A stretch of 37,619 nt of DNA from Mesorhizobium ciceri WSM4083. Its GTDB lineage: Bacteria; Pseudomonadota; Alphaproteobacteria; Rhizobiales; Rhizobiaceae. Below are positions 15,498 to 24,281 of the stretch, piece after piece. The position numbers and the translations under genes were made by a program. The notes beneath the pieces are model-generated. The model made no database searches and was not told the DNA's origin. It worked only from the letters and a program-made list of their open reading frames with translations. The stretch covers positions 189 to 37,807 of the forward strand of contig NZ_JAFG01000014.1 in the NCBI RefSeq assembly GCF_000519305.1, read 5' to 3'. Numbering within the stretch: position 1 is the stretch's first letter; the number at the start of each line of letters is the position of its first letter.

Positions 15498-18400
15498 TTA
15501 CTGACCGTTTGCGCCGTCTATCAGCAGCCCGTCTTGGTATCGCAACGATCCCTTGGCTACAGCAGCGGCGACCGCCGTTGAAATCAATTGCCTCAATTGC
15601 GCGCTTGCGGCTTTGAAGCCCAGCATCCTGGCAATGCTCGTTCCAATTTCGGCCTCCGTCGCGCCGAGATTGGATCTGACCACCTCGATGGCTCCTTGGG
15701 CAACTTCCTCCGACGAGATCATTTCGGGCCTACGCAATCCAGGGGACATGACGCCGCTGCGGTCCCGTAGCTGAATAGGCGCGCCAGGCTTGAAGCAGAA
15801 GTCGCCTCGCCGCGCCACCGCTCCCCGCGCTTCGGCGACAACAAGCCCACGCTCAATTGCGTCCTGAATTCGACCGCCGGCCCGCTGTAGGCCCCACGCA
15901 TCCCGGATACGCGATACGACCTCGTCGAGATGGATTGGCGTCTCCGCAGCCACGACTTGCTCGACCAACCCAGCCAGAAGACCGGTGGGCGTCTCGTGAA
16001 GTTCAAACTGGCCGGGCGGTTTCTGTACACTGGCTTCCGCGTAGGCCCGATCGGGTTCCGCGGCTCCGTTCGCGGTTTCCAAGCCGATTTCGGTGACGCT
16101 ACCTCGGTCGACCGTCACGACTTGTACAGCCGCCGCACGGCTTCTCTGGTTTCCCAACTCCGCCCGTTCAGCAAGTTCTCTCGTTGCAGCCTCGATCGCC
16201 GCCACCGTCCGCTCGAGCTGCTCGCGCGGGCGTTGGAACCAATCGGCGCTCCAGATGCGATGTATGATCCAGCCATGGTCTTCGAGCACAGCCTGTCGCA
16301 GCCGATCCCGATCTCTGGCGGAGCGCGAGGAGTGATACTCGGCGCCGTCGCATTCGATCCCAATTAGATAGCGCCCTGGCCGCTCCGGATCAGCAACTGC
16401 AAGATCGATGAAGAAGCCTGCGATACCCACCTGCGCATGGACCTGATAGCCTCTTTCGATCAATGCGTTGGCCACCTGTTCCTCGAAGATGGAATCCATC
16501 TCTCGGGTCGTCGTCTGCGCAAGCGAGATACGTCCGGTCCTCGCGTAGTGCAAAAAGAGCTTGAAGGCGAAGACGCCCTTGCCCTTTGCTCGCTCTAGGT
16601 CGATGTCCTCATCTGTTATGGACGCGTACACCTCACAAGCTCGCTTGGCCCGGCTTATGAGGACGTTGAGACGACGCTCGCCGCCTTCCGAACCGAGTGG
16701 GCCGAAGCGCATGGCCATGTAACCCTGCGCATTCTTCGCGTACCCTACCGAGATCATGATCACATCCCGCTCGTCACCTTGAACGTTCTCCAGGTTCTTG
16801 ACGAAAAACGGCTCGCTCGGATGGGCGTGGAAGAATTCTTCCGTATCCGGATTCAACCGCCGCAGCGCTTCGAGCTCATCTTGGATCGCACGGCGTTGGC
16901 TGACCGAAAAAGTCGCAACACCAAGAGACTCTTGCGGATTCGACTTCGCATGACGGATGATCGCTTCTGCTACAGCCCGCGCCTCAATCGGGTTCGTCCC
17001 TGTCCCGCCTGAATCGAACACTCCGTCCGGCACGTGATGGAACCGCAGCCCCATGCCGGCCTCTTGGGTATACGGACTTGGAACGATGAAGAGCCGGTTC
17101 TCGTAGAACTGGCTATTCGACACGGCGATGAGCGATTGATGTCGGCTGCGATAGTGCCAGCGAAGCATGCGCTGTGGCAAACCGCGGGCCGTGAAGAGCC
17201 CGAGAATGCTCTCGATGTCAGCAACCTGCGCACCCTCGCCCTCGTCATCTTCTGATTGCGAGCCCGTCATCTTCGCAAAGAATGTCGTCGGCGGCAGCTG
17301 GCGTTCATCACCAACGACGACCACCTGGTTCGCTCTGGCAATTGCGCCGAGTGCGTCCACCGGCTGGATCTGAGACGCTTCGTCCATAACCAGGAGGTCG
17401 AACGACATTCGACCGGGCGACAAGAACTGCGCCACCGAAAGTGGGCTCATCATAAATACCGGCTTCAACGCCTGGACAGCGGGCCCTGCCCTCAGCATCA
17501 ACTGCCGGATAGGCATATGGCCTCTTTTGCGCGCCATCTCAGATCGAAGCAAACCGACAGGCCCAGCTCCGCCATCCCTTGACGGGATCTTGCGATGATG
17601 CGCGGTTACGACCTCGATGGCGCTAGCCTTGATCCTCTGCCGGTCCAAATCCGCAAAGTCGCGGACAGCCCTCGAATGTAGCTCGCCGTCAAACCTGCCG
17701 AGCTCCGGCTCCTTATTCGCCATCGCCGTGAGCATTTTCTCGTAAAAGCTCATGTCGAAGACCGATCGCGCCGATGCGATTGGAACCTGGCCGTTGGCTA
17801 GGCCGCCGATCAACTGTCCTAGTCCCGCCTTTTGGGCGCTCTCAGATCGTTCTTCGTAGGCAACCCATTTCGAGAGCTGTTCCTGATGCTCGACCCAGCC
17901 CTCCAATCGGGCAATCAACTCGGCAATCACGACCTCAGAGAAATCGCCTACTCCGAACAAAGACGAAGCATCCGCTTTCAAAGCCCCCGCAAGCGCCTTC
18001 AACTGCAGCGCCGCGGCTTGGGTCGCTTCTCGCGTCGCACGAGCCGATTTTGCGATCTCGACCCTGTCAGGCAGACGCGCGACCAGATGTCGGAGTGCAC
18101 TTTTGTTTTTCAACCAGAGTTCAGCCTGCGTAAGCGCGGCCCAGTTGGATCCTCGGCCGAGCCAAGATGAGCCGAATGAGGACCTGCCAAGGCCTTCAGC
18201 AGCATCGATCTCTTGAGCAAGCTTCTGCAGCGCGCCCAGGCGCCGTACAAGCTCCAGCCGATGCGACAACTGATCTGGCACTCTGGCCAGAACCACTCGA
18301 GACGCTTCGTCCGCTTGAGCCACGGATCGCGCCTTGACCTCCATCAGCTGCAGCGAAGCCCGCTCGGCGGAAGCCACATCACCCAGCACGGACGGCGCGA

Positions 18401-21068
18401 GGTGGCCGAGATCGTTCCAGAAACCCTCGATCATCGGCCGGCCGATATCGATCACCTTGCGAACCCGGACCGCCCGCGCGCCCGCTTCGGAGCGCTCGGC
18501 CATCCGACCAGCAATAAGTCGCGGTTCCGAGCCAAGCCCCCTTAGCGTGCGCATCCATTCCACTAGAGCTAAGAGCGGTGCCGACGAGGATTTCTCACGG
18601 CGCCAATCTGCTCCAAAGGCGGAACGACCAAATGCGTCGCCATCACGAACCCTTGCGGCCGCGGCTTGCCCCTTCATCAACAAGTCTAGGAGACGCACTG
18701 TCTCCGTCGACGGCGCGTTGGGATCGACCAGAAGGGACCGCAGAAGGGCTTTGGCGCGACGGTAGTCGCCACTCAACGCCTTCAACAGTCCCGTATGGGT
18801 GGCGAGGGCTTGCCTTGTCGGTGCTACGTCCGTATTCCAGGCAGCATCGGCAACTTTTCCCTTCAGTTCTGCTTGAACCGCCTCAAGCGCCGCGACGCTC
18901 TCGGCAAGCTCCGCCGCTTGTTCAAGTCCTGAGTCCCAAACGGTTGCCGCAAACGCTTCGGGGCTTGCGTCAGGGGCGGCCGCAACTCTCTCCCCAGTCA
19001 CGATTAGTCTAACGAGACCTGCCAGCGTGTCTGGTACAACCGTTGACCCCAGCTCTTGGTTCAACCGCTCCGCTTCATCCCGCAAGCGCGGGAGCAGAAC
19101 GGTCAGCTGGTGCGCGCGAACAAAGCCGTCTTTGGGAAAGTCCGATGGCAGTGTTGCAAGCTCTGTCTCGAGATCTTCAATTGGCGTGTCGATCGCCGTC
19201 GTCGCCAAATGCTGCGAAAGGTCTTCGAATTTGCGGGCGAAATCCGATCCTGTCCAAAGAAGTGATGCAATCTCCTTAGGATGGTCATCCCACACCGGTG
19301 AGACCAACGCGTCGGCGGGGAGCTCTGGTGCGGACGCGAGCAGTTCTGCGCGATCTTCTATGTCGCCGCTGTCGCTGAGAATTCGCGGGGCCTCGGCTTC
19401 GATCCGCGCGGCAATGTCGATCAGCTTTGCCTGCACGGCCTTCGCCTGATCGAGCAACGACCCGATGCGCGGGACGAGCCGCTCGACGGTGGTTGGCAGT
19501 ACGACATCCAAGCCTACCCCTCTCCAGGGGTGGTGGATGGGTAGCCCGATTTCGTTGATCCGTTGAGAGACCTCGTCGAGAAGCTTCCGGCGTGACGAAA
19601 CGCCTTCACTCGTCCAATCGGTGGCACCTTCGAGCTCGATATCTACGGGCTTTTGCCCGTTCTGCCTCAGCCGGGTTAGCTGGCCGAAAACCTGGTAAGG
19701 GGTCAGGGAGGATGCGCCGAACGGAACATGCATCCGGTCGGCATGCGCATTGAGCTTGTCGCGCGCCTGCGACAACTGATCAGTGAGCGCAGACGGGAAT
19801 TGTCCTCGAGGCGATCCGAGCTGCCAGGTACGACGCAGCTCCTCCAGCATCATGCGCTTGTTCGCCTTGTTGCTGTGGAGCTCCAGACACACGTCCCCTA
19901 CCCCGGCATTGTCGAGGCGGCGCTTCACGACCTCCAGCGCGGCCATTTTTTCGGCAACGAAAAGCACGGTCTTTCCGTCGGCCACGGCCGACGCGATAAC
20001 GTTTGCAATTGTCTGCGATTTTCCTGTGCCGGGGGGACCTTGGATCACAAGATCGCGTCCCTTTCTTACGTCGTGGATCGCGAGCGTCTGGGAACTGTCG
20101 CTGTCGACGATATGCAACATCTCCGCAGGCGCGATGTGCGGATCAATCGCGATATCATCCGACATCAACGGCTCGCGTGCTTCAAAGCCGTCTGAAAGGA
20201 GCGAGCAGATCTTCGGCTGCTCGATGATCTTGGAGCCCTCGGGCCAGATCTCGGGATCAAGGTCCCGGTACATCAAGAACTTCGCGAACGAAAAGAAGCC
20301 CAGGACCATGTCGTCCCGGAGCACCTCCCAACCCTCTTTGGTTGAAACCGCTTCGGCCACGGCACTGAGATACTTTGAGGCGTCGAAGTCGTCTCCCGCG
20401 TCGAAGCTCGGCATGGCGAGCTTGTGCATCCGATCGAGATAGAGCTCGAGGGAAAGGTTCGCGCTCTGATCCTCTGGCCTGGCGCGTAGCCGGAACTTCT
20501 CTCCAGCCGTTCCTCGCTCGAGCCGGACCGGCACCAAAATGAGCGGCGCTTGACGAATGTTTTCTTTGTTGTTGGGATCAATCCACTTCAGCATCCCCAG
20601 AGCTAAAAAGAGGATGTTGACGCCCTGCTCCTCTTCTAGAGTCCTGGCATCATGGTAGAGATCAAGAAGTCGACGTTGTAGCCCGGTTGGGGTCATCCGC
20701 GTCTGCAGCTTGGTGTCTGAATGTCGCGCAGACACCCCCCTATCGTCGACGTCATCGTCCTCTGGCTGAGCAAGGGAAATGGGGGAGAAATCAATGTCGT
20801 CTTCCGTGGCGGTACTTTCTTGGCCTGCCCTCGGTCTATCGGGCTTGCCGGCGAGGAAGGTAAAAACCTTCCCTTCGTTCGCCAGCAAACGATAGACCTC
20901 GGATGACCGCTCATCGACGATGTCGATCGTTTTCGCGCTCTTGGAAAACCGCGGCACGTTCAATAGCCGGTTGCGGGCGGAAAGATCGAGCAACTCCATC
21001 CTGGCGCGCTCGAGTTTCTCCTTCAGAGGCAGGTCGCTTTGGAAGACCGATTTTTCGACGTCAGACAA
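15498..21068 (-). CDS. DUF4011 / SF1 helicase / nuclease / DUF3320 protein, Hhe-like
   Basis: Large predicted antiphage protein of 1856 residues. Domains in order: DUF4011 at about 10-250 (MELLDLSARNRLLNVPRF); superfamily-1 helicase with Walker A QGPPGTGKSQT at about 341-351; a long alpha-helical insert; Walker B LLVMDEASQIQPVDAL and GDERQLPPTTFF at about 1222-1260; and motifs V-VI (GGERRLNVLISRAKR) near 1465. A Vsr/PD-(D/E)XK-type nuclease follows at about 1530-1625, with FFIDLAV and IGIECDGAEYHSS giving D...E-x-D. DUF3320 lies at about 1695-1770. This order matches the single-gene defence system named Hhe (Gao et al. 2020, from memory). The start is TTG 21068 with a GGGGGG run upstream. The gene stands alone on its strand. 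All key residues are present, so it is probably functional; the target is not known from sequence. Confidence 0.9.
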   Translation of the reverse strand: MSDVEKSVFQSDLPLKEKLERARMELLDLSARNRLLNVPRFSKSAKTIDIVDERSSEVYRLLANEGKVFTFLAGKPDRPRAGQESTATEDDIDFSPISLAQPEDDDVDDRGVSARHSDTKLQTRMTPTGLQRRLLDLYHDARTLEEEQGVNILFLALGMLKWIDPNNKENIRQAPLILVPVRLERGTAGEKFRLRARPEDQSANLSLELYLDRMHKLAMPSFDAGDDFDASKYLSAVAEAVSTKEGWEVLRDDMVLGFFSFAKFLMYRDLDPEIWPEGSKIIEQPKICSLLSDGFEAREPLMSDDIAIDPHIAPAEMLHIVDSDSSQTLAIHDVRKGRDLVIQGPPGTGKSQTIANVIASAVADGKTVLFVAEKMAALEVVKRRLDNAGVGDVCLELHSNKANKRMMLEELRRTWQLGSPRGQFPSALTDQLSQARDKLNAHADRMHVPFGASSLTPYQVFGQLTRLRQNGQKPVDIELEGATDWTSEGVSSRRKLLDEVSQRINEIGLPIHHPWRGVGLDVVLPTTVERLVPRIGSLLDQAKAVQAKLIDIAARIEAEAPRILSDSGDIEDRAELLASAPELPADALVSPVWDDHPKEIASLLWTGSDFARKFEDLSQHLATTAIDTPIEDLETELATLPSDFPKDGFVRAHQLTVLLPRLRDEAERLNQELGSTVVPDTLAGLVRLIVTGERVAAAPDASPEAFAATVWDSGLEQAAELAESVAALEAVQAELKGKVADAAWNTDVAPTRQALATHTGLLKALSGDYRRAKALLRSLLVDPNAPSTETVRLLDLLMKGQAAAARVRDGDAFGRSAFGADWRREKSSSAPLLALVEWMRTLRGLGSEPRLIAGRMAERSEAGARAVRVRKVIDIGRPMIEGFWNDLGHLAPSVLGDVASAERASLQLMEVKARSVAQADEASRVVLARVPDQLSHRLELVRRLGALQKLAQEIDAAEGLGRSSFGSSWLGRGSNWAALTQAELWLKNKSALRHLVARLPDRVEIAKSARATREATQAAALQLKALAGALKADASSLFGVGDFSEVVIAELIARLEGWVEHQEQLSKWVAYEERSESAQKAGLGQLIGGLANGQVPIASARSVFDMSFYEKMLTAMANKEPELGRFDGELHSRAVRDFADLDRQRIKASAIEVVTAHHRKIPSRDGGAGPVGLLRSEMARKRGHMPIRQLMLRAGPAVQALKPVFMMSPLSVAQFLSPGRMSFDLLVMDEASQIQPVDALGAIARANQVVVVGDERQLPPTTFFAKMTGSQSEDDEGEGAQVADIESILGLFTARGLPQRMLRWHYRSRHQSLIAVSNSQFYENRLFIVPSPYTQEAGMGLRFHHVPDGVFDSGGTGTNPIEARAVAEAIIRHAKSNPQESLGVATFSVSQRRAIQDELEALRRLNPDTEEFFHAHPSEPFFVKNLENVQGDERDVIMISVGYAKNAQGYMAMRFGPLGSEGGERRLNVLISRAKRACEVYASITDEDIDLERAKGKGVFAFKLFLHYARTGRISLAQTTTREMDSIFEEQVANALIERGYQVHAQVGIAGFFIDLAVADPERPGRYLIGIECDGAEYHSSRSARDRDRLRQAVLEDHGWIIHRIWSADWFQRPREQLERTVAAIEAATRELAERAELGNQRSRAAAVQVVTVDRGSVTEIGLETANGAAEPDRAYAEASVQKPPGQFELHETPTGLLAGLVEQVVAAETPIHLDEVVSRIRDAWGLQRAGGRIQDAIERGLVVAEARGAVARRGDFCFKPGAPIQLRDRSGVMSPGLRRPEMISSEEVAQGAIEVVRSNLGATEAEIGTSIARMLGFKAASAQLRQLISTAVAAAVAKGSLRYQDGLLIDGANGQ

Positions 21069-21624
21069 CTACACCCCCCGCGCAGAACGAAACACATAGA
21101 ACCTACGCAATGGCAGTCGCAACAAAAAAACCAGCCGCTTCTGAAATTTGTGAATAAAAGGTTTCATGCCGGCTAGGCCTCAATATTTGTGAAACCGATC
21201 CGACGGGCTGCCTTCTCCTCAAATCTCAAGCAATAGCTCCACTCCGGACGTATGGAACAATTGCCCAACCCAGAGACGCAATAGCACCACCTCACTTTGG
21301 CCCTGCTTGTCTCTCTTTTGTTCCAACCAACAGCACCAACCAACACTGTTTGGAACTTAATGATCTTATTGGAAAACTTTCGGGTTCCGCGGTCGCAAGC
21401 TCTGGCGAGCACTCGGCTGCCATCTGACAACACGATCTCTCCCGGGCGCCGTAAGGTTACCAGCGGGCGTGGAAGATTTCACTTTCTGCGCCCCTTACTT
21501 GATACCCTTAGTGTAGGATGGTGATATGCCTCTTCTCAAGCCGCGAGCTCGACTGTATACAGAGAAAATTGGCTCTCGCCAGGCTGGCCTCGCATTCCGT
21601 CCTCTATTAGTAAAACAATAGTTC
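21069..21624. other. Promoter region between the helicase-nuclease gene and the regulator
   Basis: Divergent spacer that is AT-richer than its surroundings, consistent with promoters for both genes. A minus-strand 86-codon frame inside it is listed separately. I cannot place a promoter with confidence. Confidence 0.4.
21173..21433 (-). CDS. Possible small cysteine-containing protein
   Basis: An 86-codon frame from GTG 21433. The product has GSRVLARACDRGTRKFSNK, then WCYCVSGLGNCS and WSYCLRF, giving five cysteines in the central and C-terminal part. I do not recognise the family and see no strong ribosome site. The frame is open for about 13 further codons upstream. It could be a remnant or a small protein of the defence region. 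Low certainty. Confidence 0.25.
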   Translation of the reverse strand: MLSDGSRVLARACDRGTRKFSNKIIKFQTVLVGAVGWNKRETSRAKVRWCYCVSGLGNCSIRPEWSYCLRFEEKAARRIGFTNIEA

Positions 21625-22158
21625 GTGCAGGATTGGATTCGGCCGATCGGCCCTTTGAAATATGGTCGGAGACAACTAGCTGCGTTGGGTAATTTGTGGA
21701 GCATCGAATTGGCTGACGAAGATCATAACCACTTGGGATCAGTCGTCGAGCTCACGGCCAACATTGTTTCAGCTTATGTCAGCAAAAACGCCGTCCCTGT
21801 ATCATCGCTGCCGGATCTCATCGAGAGTGTGAATTCGTCGTTGGCACGTATTGGTCGGCCGATCGAACCTGAAAAGCCAACACAGCTCCCTGCCGTTAAC
21901 CCCAAGCGATCAGTGACGCCAGACTATATAATCTGCCTCGAGGACGGAAAGAAGTTCAGGTCGCTCAAGCGACACCTGACCACTCATTTCGGCCTCACAC
22001 CCGACGAGTATCGGGAAAAATGGGGGCTGCCGCACAACTATCCGATGGTAGCTCCGAATTATTCGCAGAGCCGTTCGGCTCTCGCCAAATCGATGGGACT
22101 TGGACGTAAGGCAGCCGCGGCAGATAAGGCGCCGGCGAAGAAGGGAAAGACACGGTAG
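21625..22158 (+). CDS. MucR/Ros-family transcriptional regulator
   Basis: DNA-binding regulator of the Ros/MucR family, which controls exopolysaccharide, virulence and symbiosis genes in alphaproteobacteria by binding AT-rich DNA. The conserved part begins at about residue 38 (VVELTANIVSAYVSKN). The Ros domain is at about 98-150 (TPDYIICLEDGKKFRSLKRH, then LTTHFGLTPDEYREKWGLP). The zinc site shows Cys-x2-Asp in place of Cys-x2-Cys, with the two histidines kept, as in the Mesorhizobium loti Ros homologues. The given start is GTG 21625; a later start is likely, since the first 30 residues lack family resemblance. The lysine- and alanine-rich tail may aid DNA binding. It is divergent from the helicase-nuclease gene and could regulate the block. 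Confidence 0.88.
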   Translation: MQDWIRPIGPLKYGRRQLAALGNLWSIELADEDHNHLGSVVELTANIVSAYVSKNAVPVSSLPDLIESVNSSLARIGRPIEPEKPTQLPAVNPKRSVTPDYIICLEDGKKFRSLKRHLTTHFGLTPDEYREKWGLPHNYPMVAPNYSQSRSALAKSMGLGRKAAAADKAPAKKGKTR

Positions 22159-22194
22159 GTCAGGCACGCCTTTTCTCGTGCGGGGAGCTAGCAG

Positions 22195-23028
22195 TTGAAG
22201 AACGATCGGCAATCCCACCGACACCGGTCGCGTCTAAGGCGCGGTCGGCGAAGTTTCCTCAGCCACGTTTCCCGCGGCCGGACCGTTGCCATCGTATCCC
22301 TAGCAGTCGCTGGCTTGTCTGCTTCAGCCTACGCCCTTTTTTCCCTAACGGGAGGCAACCACAGGGAACTTGGCTCAGTGATCGCCGACTGGACCACTGC
22401 AAGCCGACCGACCATCATGGGGACGGCCTCGGTTGTGGATGGTGACACGGTCGAGATCCACGGTCAGCGTATCCGTTTCAACGGTATCGATGCACCCGAA
22501 AGCCGGCAGCTGTGCAAAGATGCTAATGGCCTGGATTATCCCTGCGGGCGTCGATCCGCCGAGGCTCTAGACACCTTTTTGGCCGGGTCTCGTCCGGCAC
22601 AATGCACGTTCGTGGCATGGGACAGGTATCACCGCTTCGTCGGCGATTGTCGCCGGGCCGATGGCGCCAGTGTTGGTTCCTGGATGGTCAAACACGGTCA
22701 GGCTCTGGATTGGCCTCGCTACAGCCACGGCGCGTATGCTGAACAGCAGGCGCAAGCGAAAGCAGCGAAAGTCGGATTGTGGACTGGTGAGTTCGAAGCG
22801 CCATGGGACTGGCGCGCCGATCATTCTGACGATCCAAAGCCGTCAACGAACCGCAAGTTGGGTGTGATCACCCCAAGTAAGATAGCGCAGAGCTATTCCT
22901 GCCAGCCTCGACGCTACTGCTCTCAGATTTCCTCCTGCGAAGAGGCGCATTGGTACCTTAACAATTGCTCATGGGGCAGGAAGCTGGACCGTGATGGCGA
23001 CGGGATTCCTTGCGAGGGCCTCTGCTAA
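22195..23028 (+). CDS. Membrane-anchored thermonuclease-like protein with Excalibur domain
   Basis: The 277-residue product has a basic N-terminus, one membrane helix (about 30-52) and a staphylococcal-nuclease fold (about 75-205). Catalytic positions are visible: Asp in VVDGDTVEI, Arg94 and Glu102 in RIRFNGIDAPES, and Arg147 in WDRYHRFVG. A C-terminal Excalibur calcium-binding motif spans about 235-277 (CSQISSCEEAHWYLNNC and DRDGDGIPCEG). The nuclease domain should sit outside the inner membrane. It starts at TTG 22195 with a GGGGAG site, 36 bases after the regulator stop, and may share its transcript. Such proteins occur widely in rhizobia, so a defence role is only suggested by position. 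Confidence 0.88.
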   Translation: MKNDRQSHRHRSRLRRGRRSFLSHVSRGRTVAIVSLAVAGLSASAYALFSLTGGNHRELGSVIADWTTASRPTIMGTASVVDGDTVEIHGQRIRFNGIDAPESRQLCKDANGLDYPCGRRSAEALDTFLAGSRPAQCTFVAWDRYHRFVGDCRRADGASVGSWMVKHGQALDWPRYSHGAYAEQQAQAKAAKVGLWTGEFEAPWDWRADHSDDPKPSTNRKLGVITPSKIAQSYSCQPRRYCSQISSCEEAHWYLNNCSWGRKLDRDGDGIPCEGLC

Positions 23029-23063
23029 TCTGTCGGGGCGCGGATCGGGCCAGCTTCGCTCGT

Positions 23064-24224
23064 TTAGAAACCAGCCGTCAGGCTCCGCTGCCCCGCCGAA
23101 GGCGACGACGTTCGGGCTGCGCCATGCACTTGGGCCAATGCTAATATAGCCTGACAAAATGGCTGACTGACATTCGTTTTCGAGAATTCAACGAGTTCAT
23201 TCAGCCCGCTCGCGCTAGACAGACGCAATGCCTCATATCGGCAGATCGGAATCTGCCGATTGTTTTTGAACCGCCTGTCGGGGCCGCCGCTTTTGTTTGG
23301 ATGTGCCCAAGTATGTCCCACGACCTGAGCATCGGACGGAACTTGGCCGGTCTCGATGAAATTGCTCGGTGCAAATTGAGTTCGAAGGTCGCCATAGCCG
23401 ACCGCGCCGTACCGGTTTCCGTCCTTTACAAGGACAAGGTCCGGCATGAAATAGAGCACTTGTCGGCCAACGTGAATTGAAGGCGGCGTGACATTGCTGC
23501 GAACAACGACCGGTAAGGTGCTTGCAAGTGTCGTCGGCTTTTTATCGACCAGCATGCTAGCGCCGGCGTTGCGCTTCCAAGTCGTCAGATCCTCGATCTT
23601 GCCCCCTGCCGCCACATGCCACCTTCCGGCGCAACCGGTGAGCGTCTCGAAAGCGGCCACCAGCCTACCATAGGCAGCCTCGGCGTCTTGTTCCAGATCA
23701 TAGAAAAGCACGCTCACCCGGCGATAGCCGTCAAACCATTTGCCTATCAGCATGCCCGGTAGAAAGGCACCTGTCCCCAGCACCGGCCCTACACCTCCGA
23801 TCGCTTTGCCGACGAGGAAGCCTACGATGCCGAATAAGACTGCCAGTATCACGGAGAGCCGCCTTTGGGACTGCCTGGCATTGATTTCGTCCAGCACATC
23901 GGAAGAGGTCTCATCGCGCATGTCCATCACGTCGCCGGACTCGATCTCCCTCATCATGACACCATCGGCGACGTGTTCCGGCGCTGACGGTTGCGGCTGT
24001 ATCTGCGGCGTTTGAGGCGCCGGCTGTCGAGCGATGTTTTTTGCGCCGGCCTTTCCGAGCGTGCCGCGATAATAGAGACCGCCAACGCCGGCATGAATGT
24101 AATGGCCCCGTGGCCCTGTCCCGATCCGAAGGCCCTTCACGCCGATGGAGACGCCAACGCCGCCCGATGAAAAGTTGAACCGGAACGGTCCTGCGCTGAC
24201 CGATTTGCGAAGGTAAAAACCCAT
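23064..24224 (-). CDS. DUF4236 membrane protein (operon gene 5)
   Basis: Function unknown. The N-terminus, MGFYLRKSVSAGPFRFNFSS then GVGVSIGVKGLRIGTGPRGH and YIHAGVGGLYYR (1-53), is the DUF4236 domain. A proline- and glutamine-rich linker follows, then a hydrophobic stretch of one or two membrane helices (about 123-160), and a C-terminal soluble domain of about 220 residues with no recognised family. I chose ATG 24224 because DUF4236 proteins begin at this point; a GTG at 24281, directly after the stop of the preceding gene (TGA-GTG), would add 19 residues. It is the last gene of the five-gene operon and converges on the thermonuclease gene 36 bases away. Confidence 0.82.
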   Translation of the reverse strand: MGFYLRKSVSAGPFRFNFSSGGVGVSIGVKGLRIGTGPRGHYIHAGVGGLYYRGTLGKAGAKNIARQPAPQTPQIQPQPSAPEHVADGVMMREIESGDVMDMRDETSSDVLDEINARQSQRRLSVILAVLFGIVGFLVGKAIGGVGPVLGTGAFLPGMLIGKWFDGYRRVSVLFYDLEQDAEAAYGRLVAAFETLTGCAGRWHVAAGGKIEDLTTWKRNAGASMLVDKKPTTLASTLPVVVRSNVTPPSIHVGRQVLYFMPDLVLVKDGNRYGAVGYGDLRTQFAPSNFIETGQVPSDAQVVGHTWAHPNKSGGPDRRFKNNRQIPICRYEALRLSSASGLNELVEFSKTNVSQPFCQAILALAQVHGAARTSSPSAGQRSLTAGF

Positions 24225-24281
24225 CCCCCTGAGCCCCCATCTGATTGCTGTGAACGCTAGGTCACAAGCATTCTTTCCCAC

